Assembly (NCBI GenBank): GCA_963575745.1 | Contig: CAUYUJ010015948.1 | Coordinates: 492,794 to 556,793, forward strand | Length of the DNA: 64,000 nt | Reading direction: 5' to 3' | From: Prorocentrum cordatum | Lineage: Eukaryota > Sar > Dinophyceae > Prorocentrales > Prorocentraceae | Shown here: piece by piece, positions 56,340 to 64,000 of the stretch | Numbering within the stretch: the stretch's first letter is position 1 | Layout of the letters: every line of letters begins with the position of its first letter | Position numbers and translations under genes: made by a program | Notes under the pieces: generated by a model | Databases searched by the model: none | Told to the model about the DNA's origin: nothing | Seen by the model: only the letters and a program-made list of their open reading frames with translations

Positions 56340-57581
56340 GAAATAGAAATATACCCCCCAACGGCTGTTGGAAGATATTTGGGACGTGAACATAGACCCT
56401 CAAGACAGTGGGTTGAATGGCAAGGAGAGTTACCTACAATCCTAGACCCGCCTCCTCCTAAGTTTAAGAAAAACGCCTCCGTCACAGACGGGAGTAGCGA
56501 GGCGGAAACGGGGGGTGACTCGGCGGCTCAGCCGTCCGAGCCATATCAACCGAGAGAGCCGAAACTGGCCAAAGTCATAGAATATGACATGACCGGATTC
56601 TTCGATTCCTGTTTTACATTATACGCTCAACTGACGGACACTGATCTAGCTACTTACCCAGCTGCTGGAACACCCTTTGGCCCTGAACTAACTGATCTCG
56701 AGGATGGCCAAGGAGGCCCCAGAGGCGAGGTGTACTCCCCGGCAGAGGAGGCCATAGAAATCAGCATTACAAATGAACGTTGACTCAGGCCCTCCTGATC
56801 AGAAAGTAGAAGTTCTTGGCCTTGACGCCGCAGCAGCGAGCCCCGATGACCCAAGGCCACCGACACAGTCGGGAGTGCTTCAACCCATCGCAGCAAAAGT
56901 CTTGATGAACATATTTTATGGCGCGAGAATGGCCAGATACGAGTTGCTCCGCGCTGTATGCCAGACTGCCAGTTACATTACAAAATGGACAGAGCAACAA
57001 GATATGGATCTCTTCCGCCCCAGATGTTATTAATGTACCTATCACTACCGCATGACTTCGTGGGTCGGTGACAAGCAGATCTCGCAAGTGACATTCGTAC
57101 GCATCGTAGCACGAGTGCCAGCCTTCAAGCCATTTGGGGCCCATGCACTAGAGCTGGACAGTCTATGGGATCGCAACGACAGACATGCGTTTCCCACAGT
57201 CCACTCGAGGCGGATCTTGTGGCTGCTGACCTTGCGCTGCGCAAAGAGCTGCTTGCAGCGCTACCGATTTGGGAAGTGCTGCTCGACAGACCAGTGCGAT
57301 GTTTGTTCTTAGAAGATAACCAAGCAGTTTGTAAAGTCATCAAAGCAGGTGGGCCAATGAAGCTCATGCATCTACCGAAAACACATCGGATTGATGCAGC
57401 AGCTGTGTCCGAACAGTTTTCTCGTGGCCTTGTCGAGCTACAATACGAAAGAACTCAGAACGAGGCTGCAGACATTGGAACCAAGAGGTTCACTGACCCT
57501 TTGGCTTGGGTTAACGTTTTATACCCTGTCAACATTGTTACGCCCAATTCTGGGCCGCTAAGCGGTATCAGGATTATCTAG
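56340..57581 (+). pseudogene. copia RT connection and RNase H
   Basis: GRYLGREHRPSRQW and VIEYDMTGFFDSCFTLY belong to the connection region. After a slip near 56800: SGVLQPIAAKVLMNIFYGAR, QTASYITKWTEQQDMDL. RNase H from about 57160: QTCVSHSPLEADLVAADLAL (Glu), RCLFLEDNQAVCKVIKAGG (Asp), LMHLPKTHRIDAAAVSEQF, QNEAADIGTKRFTDPLAW (D-I-G-T-K, the copia RNase H end). The first Asp segment is not clear. It stops at TAG 57579-57581. Confidence 0.85.
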
Positions 57582-57586
57582 ATTCG

Positions 57587-59196
57587 ATGTTTTCAGACGG
57601 ATTTCCCTTGAACCCCGGGGGGATTTTGAAGCCCCGCTTAGGCCTTAGTGCGGCCTTGCGGAGAGGAACTATTGCACCTAGTAAAAAGATGAACAACAAG
57701 AAGAAGCGCCCCAACAAGTGTGAGCTCGTTGTGGCCGCCCCCGGCAAAGCCGCGGTGGCATGCGCTCCCAGCATAGCTGCGGTTGCGAATGCGCCCGGCC
57801 TAGCCGTGGAAGCAGGTGGCCATGCTCCTATAATGACCGAAGAAGGTCACAGCAGAAGCTCCGAGAAAACCATAACGATGGAGGACATAACTACGAAAAG
57901 TTCCAATCGTGAAATGAAAGCAATGATTGACATGACAGACAGCGGAACCGAGTCATATACATCGATATTGCCGAGAGATACGGAAGATATACCTGACCAC
58001 AACCTTCTCCATCCCCATCCTCCACCTGCGGCTGCTGCCAATTTTCTGGACAAAAAGGAGACATGGACACAACAAGGACAGAGTTTGAAACGGTGGCATT
58101 TCGTTCCGAGACTTGTTGCGTTTATGCCAGCAATTGGCGATTGTCCGATCGACCCGGAAAAGTTAGATGATAGGCGTCGCACTTATGCCGTTAATACCCA
58201 ACAAGGTTTGACGGTTGACCGCATTGATAGTTGGCGCGACGAATATAGTAAATCTCATCACCCGTTTGAGCATAATTCGAATGGCGATTCCAGTGATGGT
58301 GACTATTGCCCAAGTAGATGGACCGGATACACAGAGTTCTGGATCCGAGAAGATTGCGCCCCGGCCAGTCAGTGGACCGGGGAAAGACCCTTGTTATAAT
58401 ATTGTTGTGGCCCTCGGAGCAGGATAGGAAACCCAAAGAATTGCGTTGACATCTCGTGCAAGGTGGTTCGATACACTGAGACGGAAGATATGAGGACGGA
58501 TGAGGGACTTATGTTAGCTTTGAACGATATTAAAATATTCAAAGGAAAACACATTACGCTGTGGTGTTCTATGCCTTGCACGGGAGGTTCTCCCTGGCAA
58601 TATGTGAACGAATGACATTATTTTCGTAGTGGAAATCATAGAGCGATGCGTAGGCTTCGTGATATTAGGACTGACTTCAGGCATTTGTTTTGGAATTTCC
58701 GTGAGGTTGCCCGCGCTGTGCACAAAGCGGGGGACGTTGTTTGCATTGCGTGGCCTACCCAATGTAATTCTTGCAGAGACCCTCAGGTAAAATACTTCAT
58801 GATAGAGTTAGAGTTTGTTAAGACGGCATTGCATGAATGCGCGTACGGATTAAGGATATCAAGGGTAATTTCATGAAAAAGCCCTGGACGATAGCTTCTA
58901 CCTCCTCTGACGTTGCGGAGGGACTTGGGCGCAGATGCGACGGAGCGCACGAGCACGTTGAAGCTTGAGGACGCGAGTGCAAGAGTGCAGAAGATTACAC
59001 AGATGTTTTTGCTAGACAGGTCCATTTTGTTATTGCTCGAGCTGCAGAGAGATCTTTGTCGTCTCGTCGTCGTCCTATCTCCTCCTCGATCACGTTTGTG
59101 CCGCTGCCGTTTCGTCTCTGGAGCTTGCGCGGGCGGCCCCGCGGCCCGCCCCCCTTCGGATCGCGTGGTCGCCTTGCGGTGACTACGCGAGCGTAG
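57587..59196 (+). pseudogene. Extra copia ORF with methyltransferase-like domain
   Basis: ATG 57587 follows the pol stop by five bases. 270 codons are open to TAA 58397; the same frame continues past it (then TGA 58613) to TGA 58874, and the next frame carries on from 58877 to TAG 59194 with one TGA at 58966. The conceptual C-terminal domain reads YCCGPRSRIGN (motif-I-like E/YCC-x-P-D-S-x-x-G), VVRYTETEDMRTDEGLMLAL, HITLWCSMPCTGGSPWQYVN (Pro-Cys loop), FRHLFWNFREVARAVHKAGD, VVCIAWPTQCNSC, KPWTIASTSSDVAEGLGRRC, DGAHEHVE, ECKSAEDYTD. I recall similar domains in dinoflagellate copia polyproteins. The Pro-Cys loop and flanking strands recall C5-cytosine methyltransferases, but this is a structural guess. 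The N-half (RWHFVPRLVAF, RWTGYTEFWIRED) is of unknown function. Confidence 0.55.
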
Positions 59197-59240
59197 CCTG
59201 CCGCGGCCCCCGCGCGCCCGAGAGAGCATCGACCGAACCC

Positions 59241-59573
59241 ATGTGTCGACCGTTGGGTGACCCAGCGGTTAAACCGTCGGGGGAGGACGTTGTTTCGATC
59301 TGCTCAGATGATATCATAGATGAACTCATTTCCGACTCACTTGAGGCGGGAAATCCAGGGAATGAGATCAAGGAGAATGCTCCTCCCGACACAATTCGAG
59401 GGGCTACCCCACCGGCTCAGCCGAGCGAGGAAGCTTGCCCACCGGCTCAGCCGGATGGGAACGAGGCTAGAGACTTTAGCCCGAACGATGTCGTATGTGA
59501 TGAAGGCATCGAAATGGAAGTTGGTGTCGAGATTCGCGGAGAAGAAATAGTTGCTCGCAAAAGGGCAGCATAA
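59241..59573 (+). CDS. Small acidic protein of unknown function
   Basis: 110 residues, from ATG 59241: SGEDVVSICSDDIIDELISD, then a duplicated PPAQPSEEACPPAQPDG, ending GEEIVARKRAA. Acidic with a basic tail. The PPAQP copies are made by two CGGCTCAGCCG palindromes (59413, 59453), and CGGTTAAACCG lies at 59276. It may be the last part of the copia's coding region or an unrelated ORF. 59574-60035 has no supported gene and is AT-richer. Confidence 0.4.
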   Translation: MCRPLGDPAVKPSGEDVVSICSDDIIDELISDSLEAGNPGNEIKENAPPDTIRGATPPAQPSEEACPPAQPDGNEARDFSPNDVVCDEGIEMEVGVEIRGEEIVARKRAA

Positions 59574-60039
59574 ACAGCCTTCCAAGACGGTCAGCCCGCC
59601 AAGAAAGCGGTCACCTCCGGTTTACCCAGAGGGTTGCGCGAGCCCTAATATGGCATGCGTGCGTAGCGTGCCATCTTGCGAACAATTAGAGGATGAATGT
59701 TTTTTTGTATCTTACATGGGCAACATATTATGATATGTTACATATACAATGGCACGCGCTTTGTTCTAAGGTCCGCAAGCATTGTTTCAGCACGCGCGTC
59801 GATCGCAGGTTCATGAACTATAAGGTATTAAGATATGTTGTTTGTAGGTTATGCATTCGTCTTGCGTCGCTACCCGTTCCGCACGTTATTGTTCCGTTAC
59901 CAACGAATGACCATGGCAAAGCAATTGAACAACGATTTGTAGGATCATATTTGGAGGCATTCCCCTCAAGATTCAGATGAGAACCGTGTTGTAGAATTCT
60001 GCTGTTCTCGCAGTCGTAGTCGCATTCGCGATGGGAGTC

Positions 60040-60565
60040 GCAGTGGCAACGACAGTCGCAGTCACAGCCTCAGCCTCAGCCTGCCTCAGCATCAGCCCCA
60101 TCCTGCCTCGGCCCCAGCCTGCCTCAGCCTCAGCCTCAGCCTGCTTAGAATTCAGCCTCAACATCAGTCTGCCTTCAGCCGCGGCCTCAGCCTCAGCTTG
60201 CCTCAGCCTCACCCTGCATCAGGATCAGCATCAGCCTGCCTCAGCATCAGCCTGCCTCAGCGTCAGCCTCAGCCTGCCTCTGCCTCAGCCTCAGCCTGCT
60301 TCAGCCTCAGCCTCAGTCTGCCGTCGGCCTCGGCCTCAGCCTCAGCCTGCCTCGGCCTCGACCTGTCTCAGCCTCGGCCTGCATCAGCCTCAGCCTCAGT
60401 TTCAGCCTGCCTCAGCATCAGCCTGCCTCAGCCTCAGCCTCAGCCTCAGCCTGCATCAGCCTCAGCCTCAGCCTCAGCCTGCTTCAGCCTCAGCCTCAGT
60501 CGGCCTGCAGCCCCAGCCTCAACCTCAGCCTGCCTCAGCCTGAGCCAGCCTCAGCCCCCGCCTGA
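60040..60565 (+). repeat. (CAGCCT)n hexanucleotide array
   Basis: About 520 bp of CAGCCT with CAGCAT, CAGCCTGC and CGGCCT variants. Ser/Ala/Cys- and Pro/Gln-rich frames are repeat translations. Confidence 0.95.
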
Positions 60566-60584
60566 GCCTTGAGATGGCGGCGAG

Positions 60585-60756
60585 TAGTAGGAGGAGGAGG
60601 GGGAGGAGGAGGAGGAAGAAGAAGAGGAGGAGGAGGAGGAGGAGGAGAGAAGGAGGAGGAGGAAGAGGAAAAGGGGGAGACGGAGGAGGAGGAGGAGGAG
60701 GGGAGGAGGAGGAAGAATAGGACGGCGTCGCCGTCGCCGTCGCCGAGGAGGTGACA

Positions 60757-60830
<74 letters not shown>

Positions 60831-61085
60831 CGGCGACGCCTTCCTCGTCGTCTCCTCCTCCTCCTCCTCCCCCGCCTCCTCGTCGGCGTCCCCCTCATCA
60901 TCCTCCTCCTTATCACCCTCCTACCCCTCATCCTCCTCCTCCTCCGCATCATCATCAGCAGCAGCATCATCATCATCCGCATCGTTATCATCATCAGCAT
61001 TATCATCATCGTCATCTCCATCCAGCAGCATCAACATCGTTATCATCATCATTATCACGCTCGCCCTCATCCTCCTCCCCCTCGC
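60585..61085 (+). repeat. (GGA)n, (GAC)n and (CTC/ATC)n block
   Basis: 60590-60715 GGA; 60725-60835 GTCGCC/GAC/GGC; 60850-61080 CTC changing to ATC. Purine and pyrimidine arrays of opposite polarity lie within 250 bp. Confidence 0.9.
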
Positions 61086-61285
61086 CCTCCGCCTCCCCCC
61101 CCTGCCCCCTCGTTGGCGACGTCGACGTCGTCGTCGTCGACGGCCGTCCCTCCGACGAAACATTGGCCCCCAGACTTGTCTTGGCATGCGTTCCGACCAG
61201 AATTCTGGATCCAGCCGTGGCAACGAGAAGTCCCCCGCGGGACCAAATGCGCCCCAGAAACATTAAAGACCCTCGACCCTCGACG

Positions 61286-61301
61286 ACGACGACGACGACG
61301 A

Positions 61302-61341
<40 letters not shown>

Positions 61342-61367
61342 TGCGATGACGACTGCAACGACTGCGC

Positions 61368-61400
<33 letters not shown>

Positions 61401-61405
61401 TGATG
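61286..61405 (+). repeat. (GAC)n microsatellite
   Basis: GAC with GGC and TGC interruptions, followed at once by the GC hairpin. 61086-61285 has no supported gene. A second (ACG)n lies at 61803-61842. Confidence 0.9.
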
Positions 61406-61408
61406 TTG

Positions 61409-61468
61409 GCGCTGTGCGCGCTGGGCCCGCGCGCGGGAGTCGGGCCGCGGCCCAGCGCGCACAGCGCG
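61409..61468. repeat. Perfect 19-bp-arm hairpin
   Basis: GCGCTGTGCGCGCTGGGCC and its exact complement GGCCCAGCGCGCACAGCGC flank a 22-bp GC loop. Confidence 0.85.
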
Positions 61469-61550
61469 CCCCAGCGCGAGGAGCGCGCTGTCGCACAGCG
61501 CCGAGGCGAACGCGTCGCCGAACTCCTGGGAGAGGGGGGATGGGCAGGAA

Positions 61551-61711
61551 GTTGAGCTCAAACGACATCAACGGAACTCAATAGCAACTCAATGATCGGT
61601 CGATGCGGCTGCCGCGCCCGCGACGTATCGCGAGCCGATGCGCCAGCGCGGCGGCCGCCTCGACAAATCATTGAGTTGCTATTGAGTTTCGTCGATTTCC
61701 TTTGAGTTGCA
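61551..61711. repeat. Foldback element with about 72-bp arms
   Basis: Left AACTCAATAGCAACTCAATG at about 61575 and right CATTGAGTTGCTATTGAGTT near 61669 are exact complements. Pairing continues outward (GAGCTCAAACGACATCAACG) and inward (GTCGATGCGGCTGCCGCGC / GCGCGGCGGCCGCCTCGAC) with scattered mismatches. The loop is only about 16 bp. Non-coding. Confidence 0.85.
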
Positions 61712-61800
61712 CGTCGCCCACTCCGTAATTTTTAGTGCGGCCCGTCGCCCCGAACTGACACGACGCGCGATTTACGGCGGACGTCAGACGACGGACGGCG

Positions 61801-61841
<41 letters not shown>

Positions 61842-61966
61842 GTTCGGCGACATTTCAATCCACGGCTGCCGACCCCATCGCATCAGTCATCCACTGCACC
61901 TTAACCTCCTCACCTACCACCCTATCAACCACCCCTCCTACATCATTCACCCCTCCCAATCCTCAT

Positions 61967-62803
61967 TTACTTAGTTGGTATGGGCGTGTAGGAATGCGTT
62001 TCGCTTGAGGCGTCCTCCTGCCGCGCGGCAGCTTCTGCGCCGTCCTCGCCGCCCTGGACGTCGAGGTGCGCCACGCACTCGACGGGCATGTTCGTCGCCA
62101 GCGCCGTCGCCACCACGCGGAACTTCGCGGTGATGATGCTGCCCTTCGTCGCCACGATCGCCTCGGCCACCTGGGTGTTCTGAAGCAGCTTCTTGGTGGC
62201 CAGCACGACGTGGAACGCACCTCTCACGTGTGTGGTGCACATGAGCGTTGCAACTGAGTAGGCACGCATGGACGTTACCTCGCGGGGCCCGCTGATCAGC
62301 ACGGTGCCATTCTGCACGACCGACTGCGCCACGTACACGGCGTAAGCGATGCTTGGGGCAGTCGCGAAGTCGCCCATGTCGTTGCAGGCGTAGGCGTCGT
62401 AGCTGAGGCCCGCCTGGCGCGCCCAGTACGCGTGCGTCCCCCAGCCAGAGAAGTACTCGAGCGCGTCGCGGGTACGCTGCACGTGATCGTGCCCAGATAG
62501 CTCAAGTCCTATACCGATGCCAATGCTGGATGTCATGTATGCCGATGGATGTTCCACTTGGTCTCCCCGCGCAGCTGCCGAGGTCACGCGCGCGATGAAC
62601 TCTACTGGAACACCAGGCGGCGCCGCCAGGCTCTGCACATCATGCGCCGCCGCCGCCGCCGTTGATGGCATCGATGACGCCGCAGATGACCTCGCTGCTG
62701 CTGCCTCAGCTGGTGGTGCAGCTGCAGGCCGCCGTCGAAGTAATGGCTCTGAATCCTCATCACTTGCTGGCGTTCGTGATGACGGCCTCTTCTTCACCGC
62801 CAT
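61967..62803 (-). CDS. Retrogene-like ORF with methyltransferase-like motif
   Basis: 278 residues from ATG 62803 (MAVKKRPSSRTPASDEDSEP), chosen because it is the first in-frame ATG after the relic leader; the frame is open further upstream. Residues 1-65 are basic then Ala-rich and disordered. Residues 114-122 are LEYFSGWGT, followed by HAYWARQAGLSYDAY and CNDMGDFATAPSIAYAVYVA, then NGTVLISGPREVTSMRAYSV. This resembles the SAM-binding motif I loop (E-x-F-S-G-x-G) and following helix of Rossmann methyltransferases in dinoflagellate hypothetical proteins. The C-terminal third (HVVLATKKLLQNTQVAEAIV, NMPVECVAHLDVQGGEDG) is unassigned, and no catalytic motif beyond motif I is certain. There is no stop or frameshift. 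A 21-codon overlapping upstream ORF starts at 62859. Confidence 0.6.
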   Translation of the reverse strand: MAVKKRPSSRTPASDEDSEPLLRRRPAAAPPAEAAAARSSAASSMPSTAAAAAHDVQSLAAPPGVPVEFIARVTSAAARGDQVEHPSAYMTSSIGIGIGLELSGHDHVQRTRDALEYFSGWGTHAYWARQAGLSYDAYACNDMGDFATAPSIAYAVYVAQSVVQNGTVLISGPREVTSMRAYSVATLMCTTHVRGAFHVVLATKKLLQNTQVAEAIVATKGSIITAKFRVVATALATNMPVECVAHLDVQGGEDGAEAAARQEDASSETHSYTPIPTK

Positions 62804-62862
62804 CGATGGGGCGCGCGCTGTGCCACGTGGGGCGAATGCCAGCCCAGCGATGCGAACATGGT

Positions 62863-62879
62863 TTGAGCCAAAATGGCTA
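62863..62879 (-). other. Relic dinoflagellate spliced leader
   Basis: On the minus strand the sequence is TAGCCATTTTGGCTCAA, identical over 17 contiguous bases to the 22-nt dinoflagellate trans-spliced leader; the 5' CCG and final G are not kept. It is followed by ACCATG and lies 60 bp upstream of ATG 62803. A genomic copy of the leader next to an ORF is the known mark of a reverse-transcribed mature mRNA reinserted in the genome. Confidence 0.85.
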
Positions 62880-63227
62880 AGTACGCCCGGAGTGGTGAGG
62901 ACGGGACAGGCCTGCGCCAACTGCAGTTGCGGTATGCTGGACCGCCCATTGCACCATCTCTGACGGGACACCGCTGATCTGCCGTCTGGGGGAGGGGCTA
63001 CCGCGAGCTAAGGCGGTCAGGCCACGTTCACCTGAGATAACCTCACAACGCTGACCTCGGAGGTGCCCCTACCACGTTCGCCTGAGGCATCCTCGCAACA
63101 GAACTCATTGAAAATCAACAAAACTCAATGGAAAATCAACTGATTATCAAGGCCCCTGTCTGGGTTGACGCATGACTACCAGGACATGGGGTACCGATGC
63201 TGGACTTGCCGATAACTGAATGATGCA

Positions 63228-64000
63228 TTACTGTGTGACCCCCTCCAGCGCGCCAGCTAGTCTCGACGGAAACTCAGCCACCAAGTCGGATGGCAACGCG
63301 TTAGCCAATAGATGACCGCCTCCCATCACCACTAAACTACAGTCCGTCGGCTCGGCTGCCCTCAATTCCCCCAGCCACACTGCGCGCACGTGCGACAAAC
63401 GGGGTCTAGGACGCCCTCGAAGCCGCATTGCGAGCACCGCACGATCCACGTGATCGAACCCCCCCCAGACGACGAACTTGACGGCGTCGGTGGTGGGGGC
63501 AGCGGCTCATCAACAGGTGGTGGGGTTGGGGGGGCGGAGGAGGGCGAGGCGTCTCGCCCAGGCAGCAAACCAAATCGGCCTCGCCCTGGAGCCCTCTCCA
63601 CCGTAGTTCGGTGTGTGTTGTTTTTTTCCAGGCCTGGGTGAGGCCGCGTTTTGTTTCTGGTCGGGCGAGGCCGCGATGGTTTTCGCGCCTCGCCTACCTC
63701 CGCCAACTACAACGACGGCGCCGACGAACGCCGACTCCTCGACGGGGTCGCCCACGTCGGCGCCAGGCGCCTCGAAGTCGCCATCCTGCTCGGACTCGGA
63801 CTCCGCATTGGTGATCTTGATGGTCTTGATGCCGCAGACCTTGTCGTACTCGGACTCCGTGACGAGCTCATCGATGACCGTATGCGGGATGTCATCGCCG
63901 TCGTTGCACTCGGACTTCGCGGCGAGCCGCGTCCACCTGGGCCGCTTAGTGGGTGCCCCTCCACTCTGCGCCGCACTTGCCACGTGCTTCTCAGTCGGTG
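63228..64000 (-). CDS. 3' part of an unknown gene, possibly spliced, runs off window
   Basis: Reading down from the window edge the frame gives KRPRWTRLAAKSECNDGDDI, PHTVIDELVTESEYDKVCGI, KTIKITNAESESEQDGDFEA and PVEESAFVGAVVVVGG to about 63710. Further down another frame reads GRGRFGLLPGRDASPSSAPP, a Pro/Ser linker, and ITWIVRCSQCGFEGVLDPVC then RTCAQCGWGN* (zinc-ribbon-like C-x2-C...C-x2-C), ending 63362. The first frame alternatively reaches 63228 with LVVMGGGHLLANALPSDLVA. An intron of roughly 110 bp around 63600-63710 (GTAGGCGAG donor-like, CAGG acceptor-like) would join the first two. The start is outside the window and the function is unknown. Confidence 0.45.

Larger units (their letters stand above)
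46938..59196 (+). mobile_element. Ty1/copia-type LTR retrotransposon, decayed, with extra 3' ORF
   Basis: Order: gag, protease, integrase, reverse transcriptase, RNase H, which is the copia order (integrase before RT). A methyltransferase-like ORF follows. I could not find matching LTRs by eye: 46938-47300 is the candidate 5' leader, and the hairpin at 47245-47284 (GGGTTCAT...ATGAACCC) may lie near the primer site. Many frameshifts mark it as a relic, yet long stretches stay open, so it is fairly young. Compact GC palindromes of 11 bp are scattered through it. Confidence 0.88.

Noticed and set aside
60031-60572. Cys/Ser-rich secreted protein at 60 kb
   Set aside because: Translation of the CAGCCT hexamer repeat.

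Overview
The window reads as nuclear DNA of a dinoflagellate, probably a thecate or Prorocentrum-like species, although the species cannot be fixed from sequence alone. Three things point there. A 17-nt relic of the dinoflagellate trans-spliced leader lies at 62863-62879 (minus strand), just upstream of an ORF. LINE and Ty1/copia proteins have the dinoflagellate style: a RanBP2-type finger in ORF1, a C-terminal HxnCxxCG finger after RNase H, and a 'DxGCGYxL' copia protease. A Cys-rich exon of the kind common in dinoflagellate secreted proteins lies near 40.7 kb. There is no operon structure, no Shine-Dalgarno-led gene, and no rRNA or tRNA that I can recognise. The DNA is GC-rich and about half simple repeats, minisatellites and transposon relics.

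Layout. 1-6.9 kb: a nearly full-length plus-strand non-LTR retrotransposon (LINE) with ORF1, endonuclease, RT and RNase H, broken by stops and frameshifts. 7.2-8.9 kb: a second, 5'-truncated LINE (RNase H plus C-terminal finger). 9-22 kb: (CTC)n, (GGA)n, (CT)n and (GAT)n tracts, a third LINE relic (10.6-11.5 kb), a 21-bp minisatellite (16.2-17.0 kb), and several long inverted repeats (foldback elements) at 10.4, 15.5, 17.7 and 19.1 kb. 22.9-27.2 kb: a minus-strand LINE from the end of the endonuclease to the C-terminal finger. 27.2-46.9 kb: mostly non-coding repeats, two more foldbacks of the 10.4-kb type, several minisatellite families and a few gene-like fragments. 46.9-59.2 kb: a long, decayed Ty1/copia element (gag, protease, integrase, RT, RNase H) followed five bases after pol by an extra ORF with a methyltransferase-like domain. 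59.2-61.9 kb: a small acidic ORF, a (CAGCCT)n array, trinucleotide tracts and a foldback. 62.0-62.9 kb: a minus-strand intact ORF with a methyltransferase-like motif and the relic spliced leader upstream. 63.2-64.0 kb: the 3' part of another minus-strand gene that runs off the window.

How it fits together. No transposon here is intact, so the LINE and copia proteins are described as relics. Host-type coding sequence is limited to the last 2 kb, the 40.7-kb exon and a fragment at 38 kb. The strongest leads are the copia element carrying a methyltransferase-like ORF, the leader-bearing retrogene, the LINE/(CTC)n association, the foldback family, and the small 11-bp palindromes scattered through the copia ORFs.
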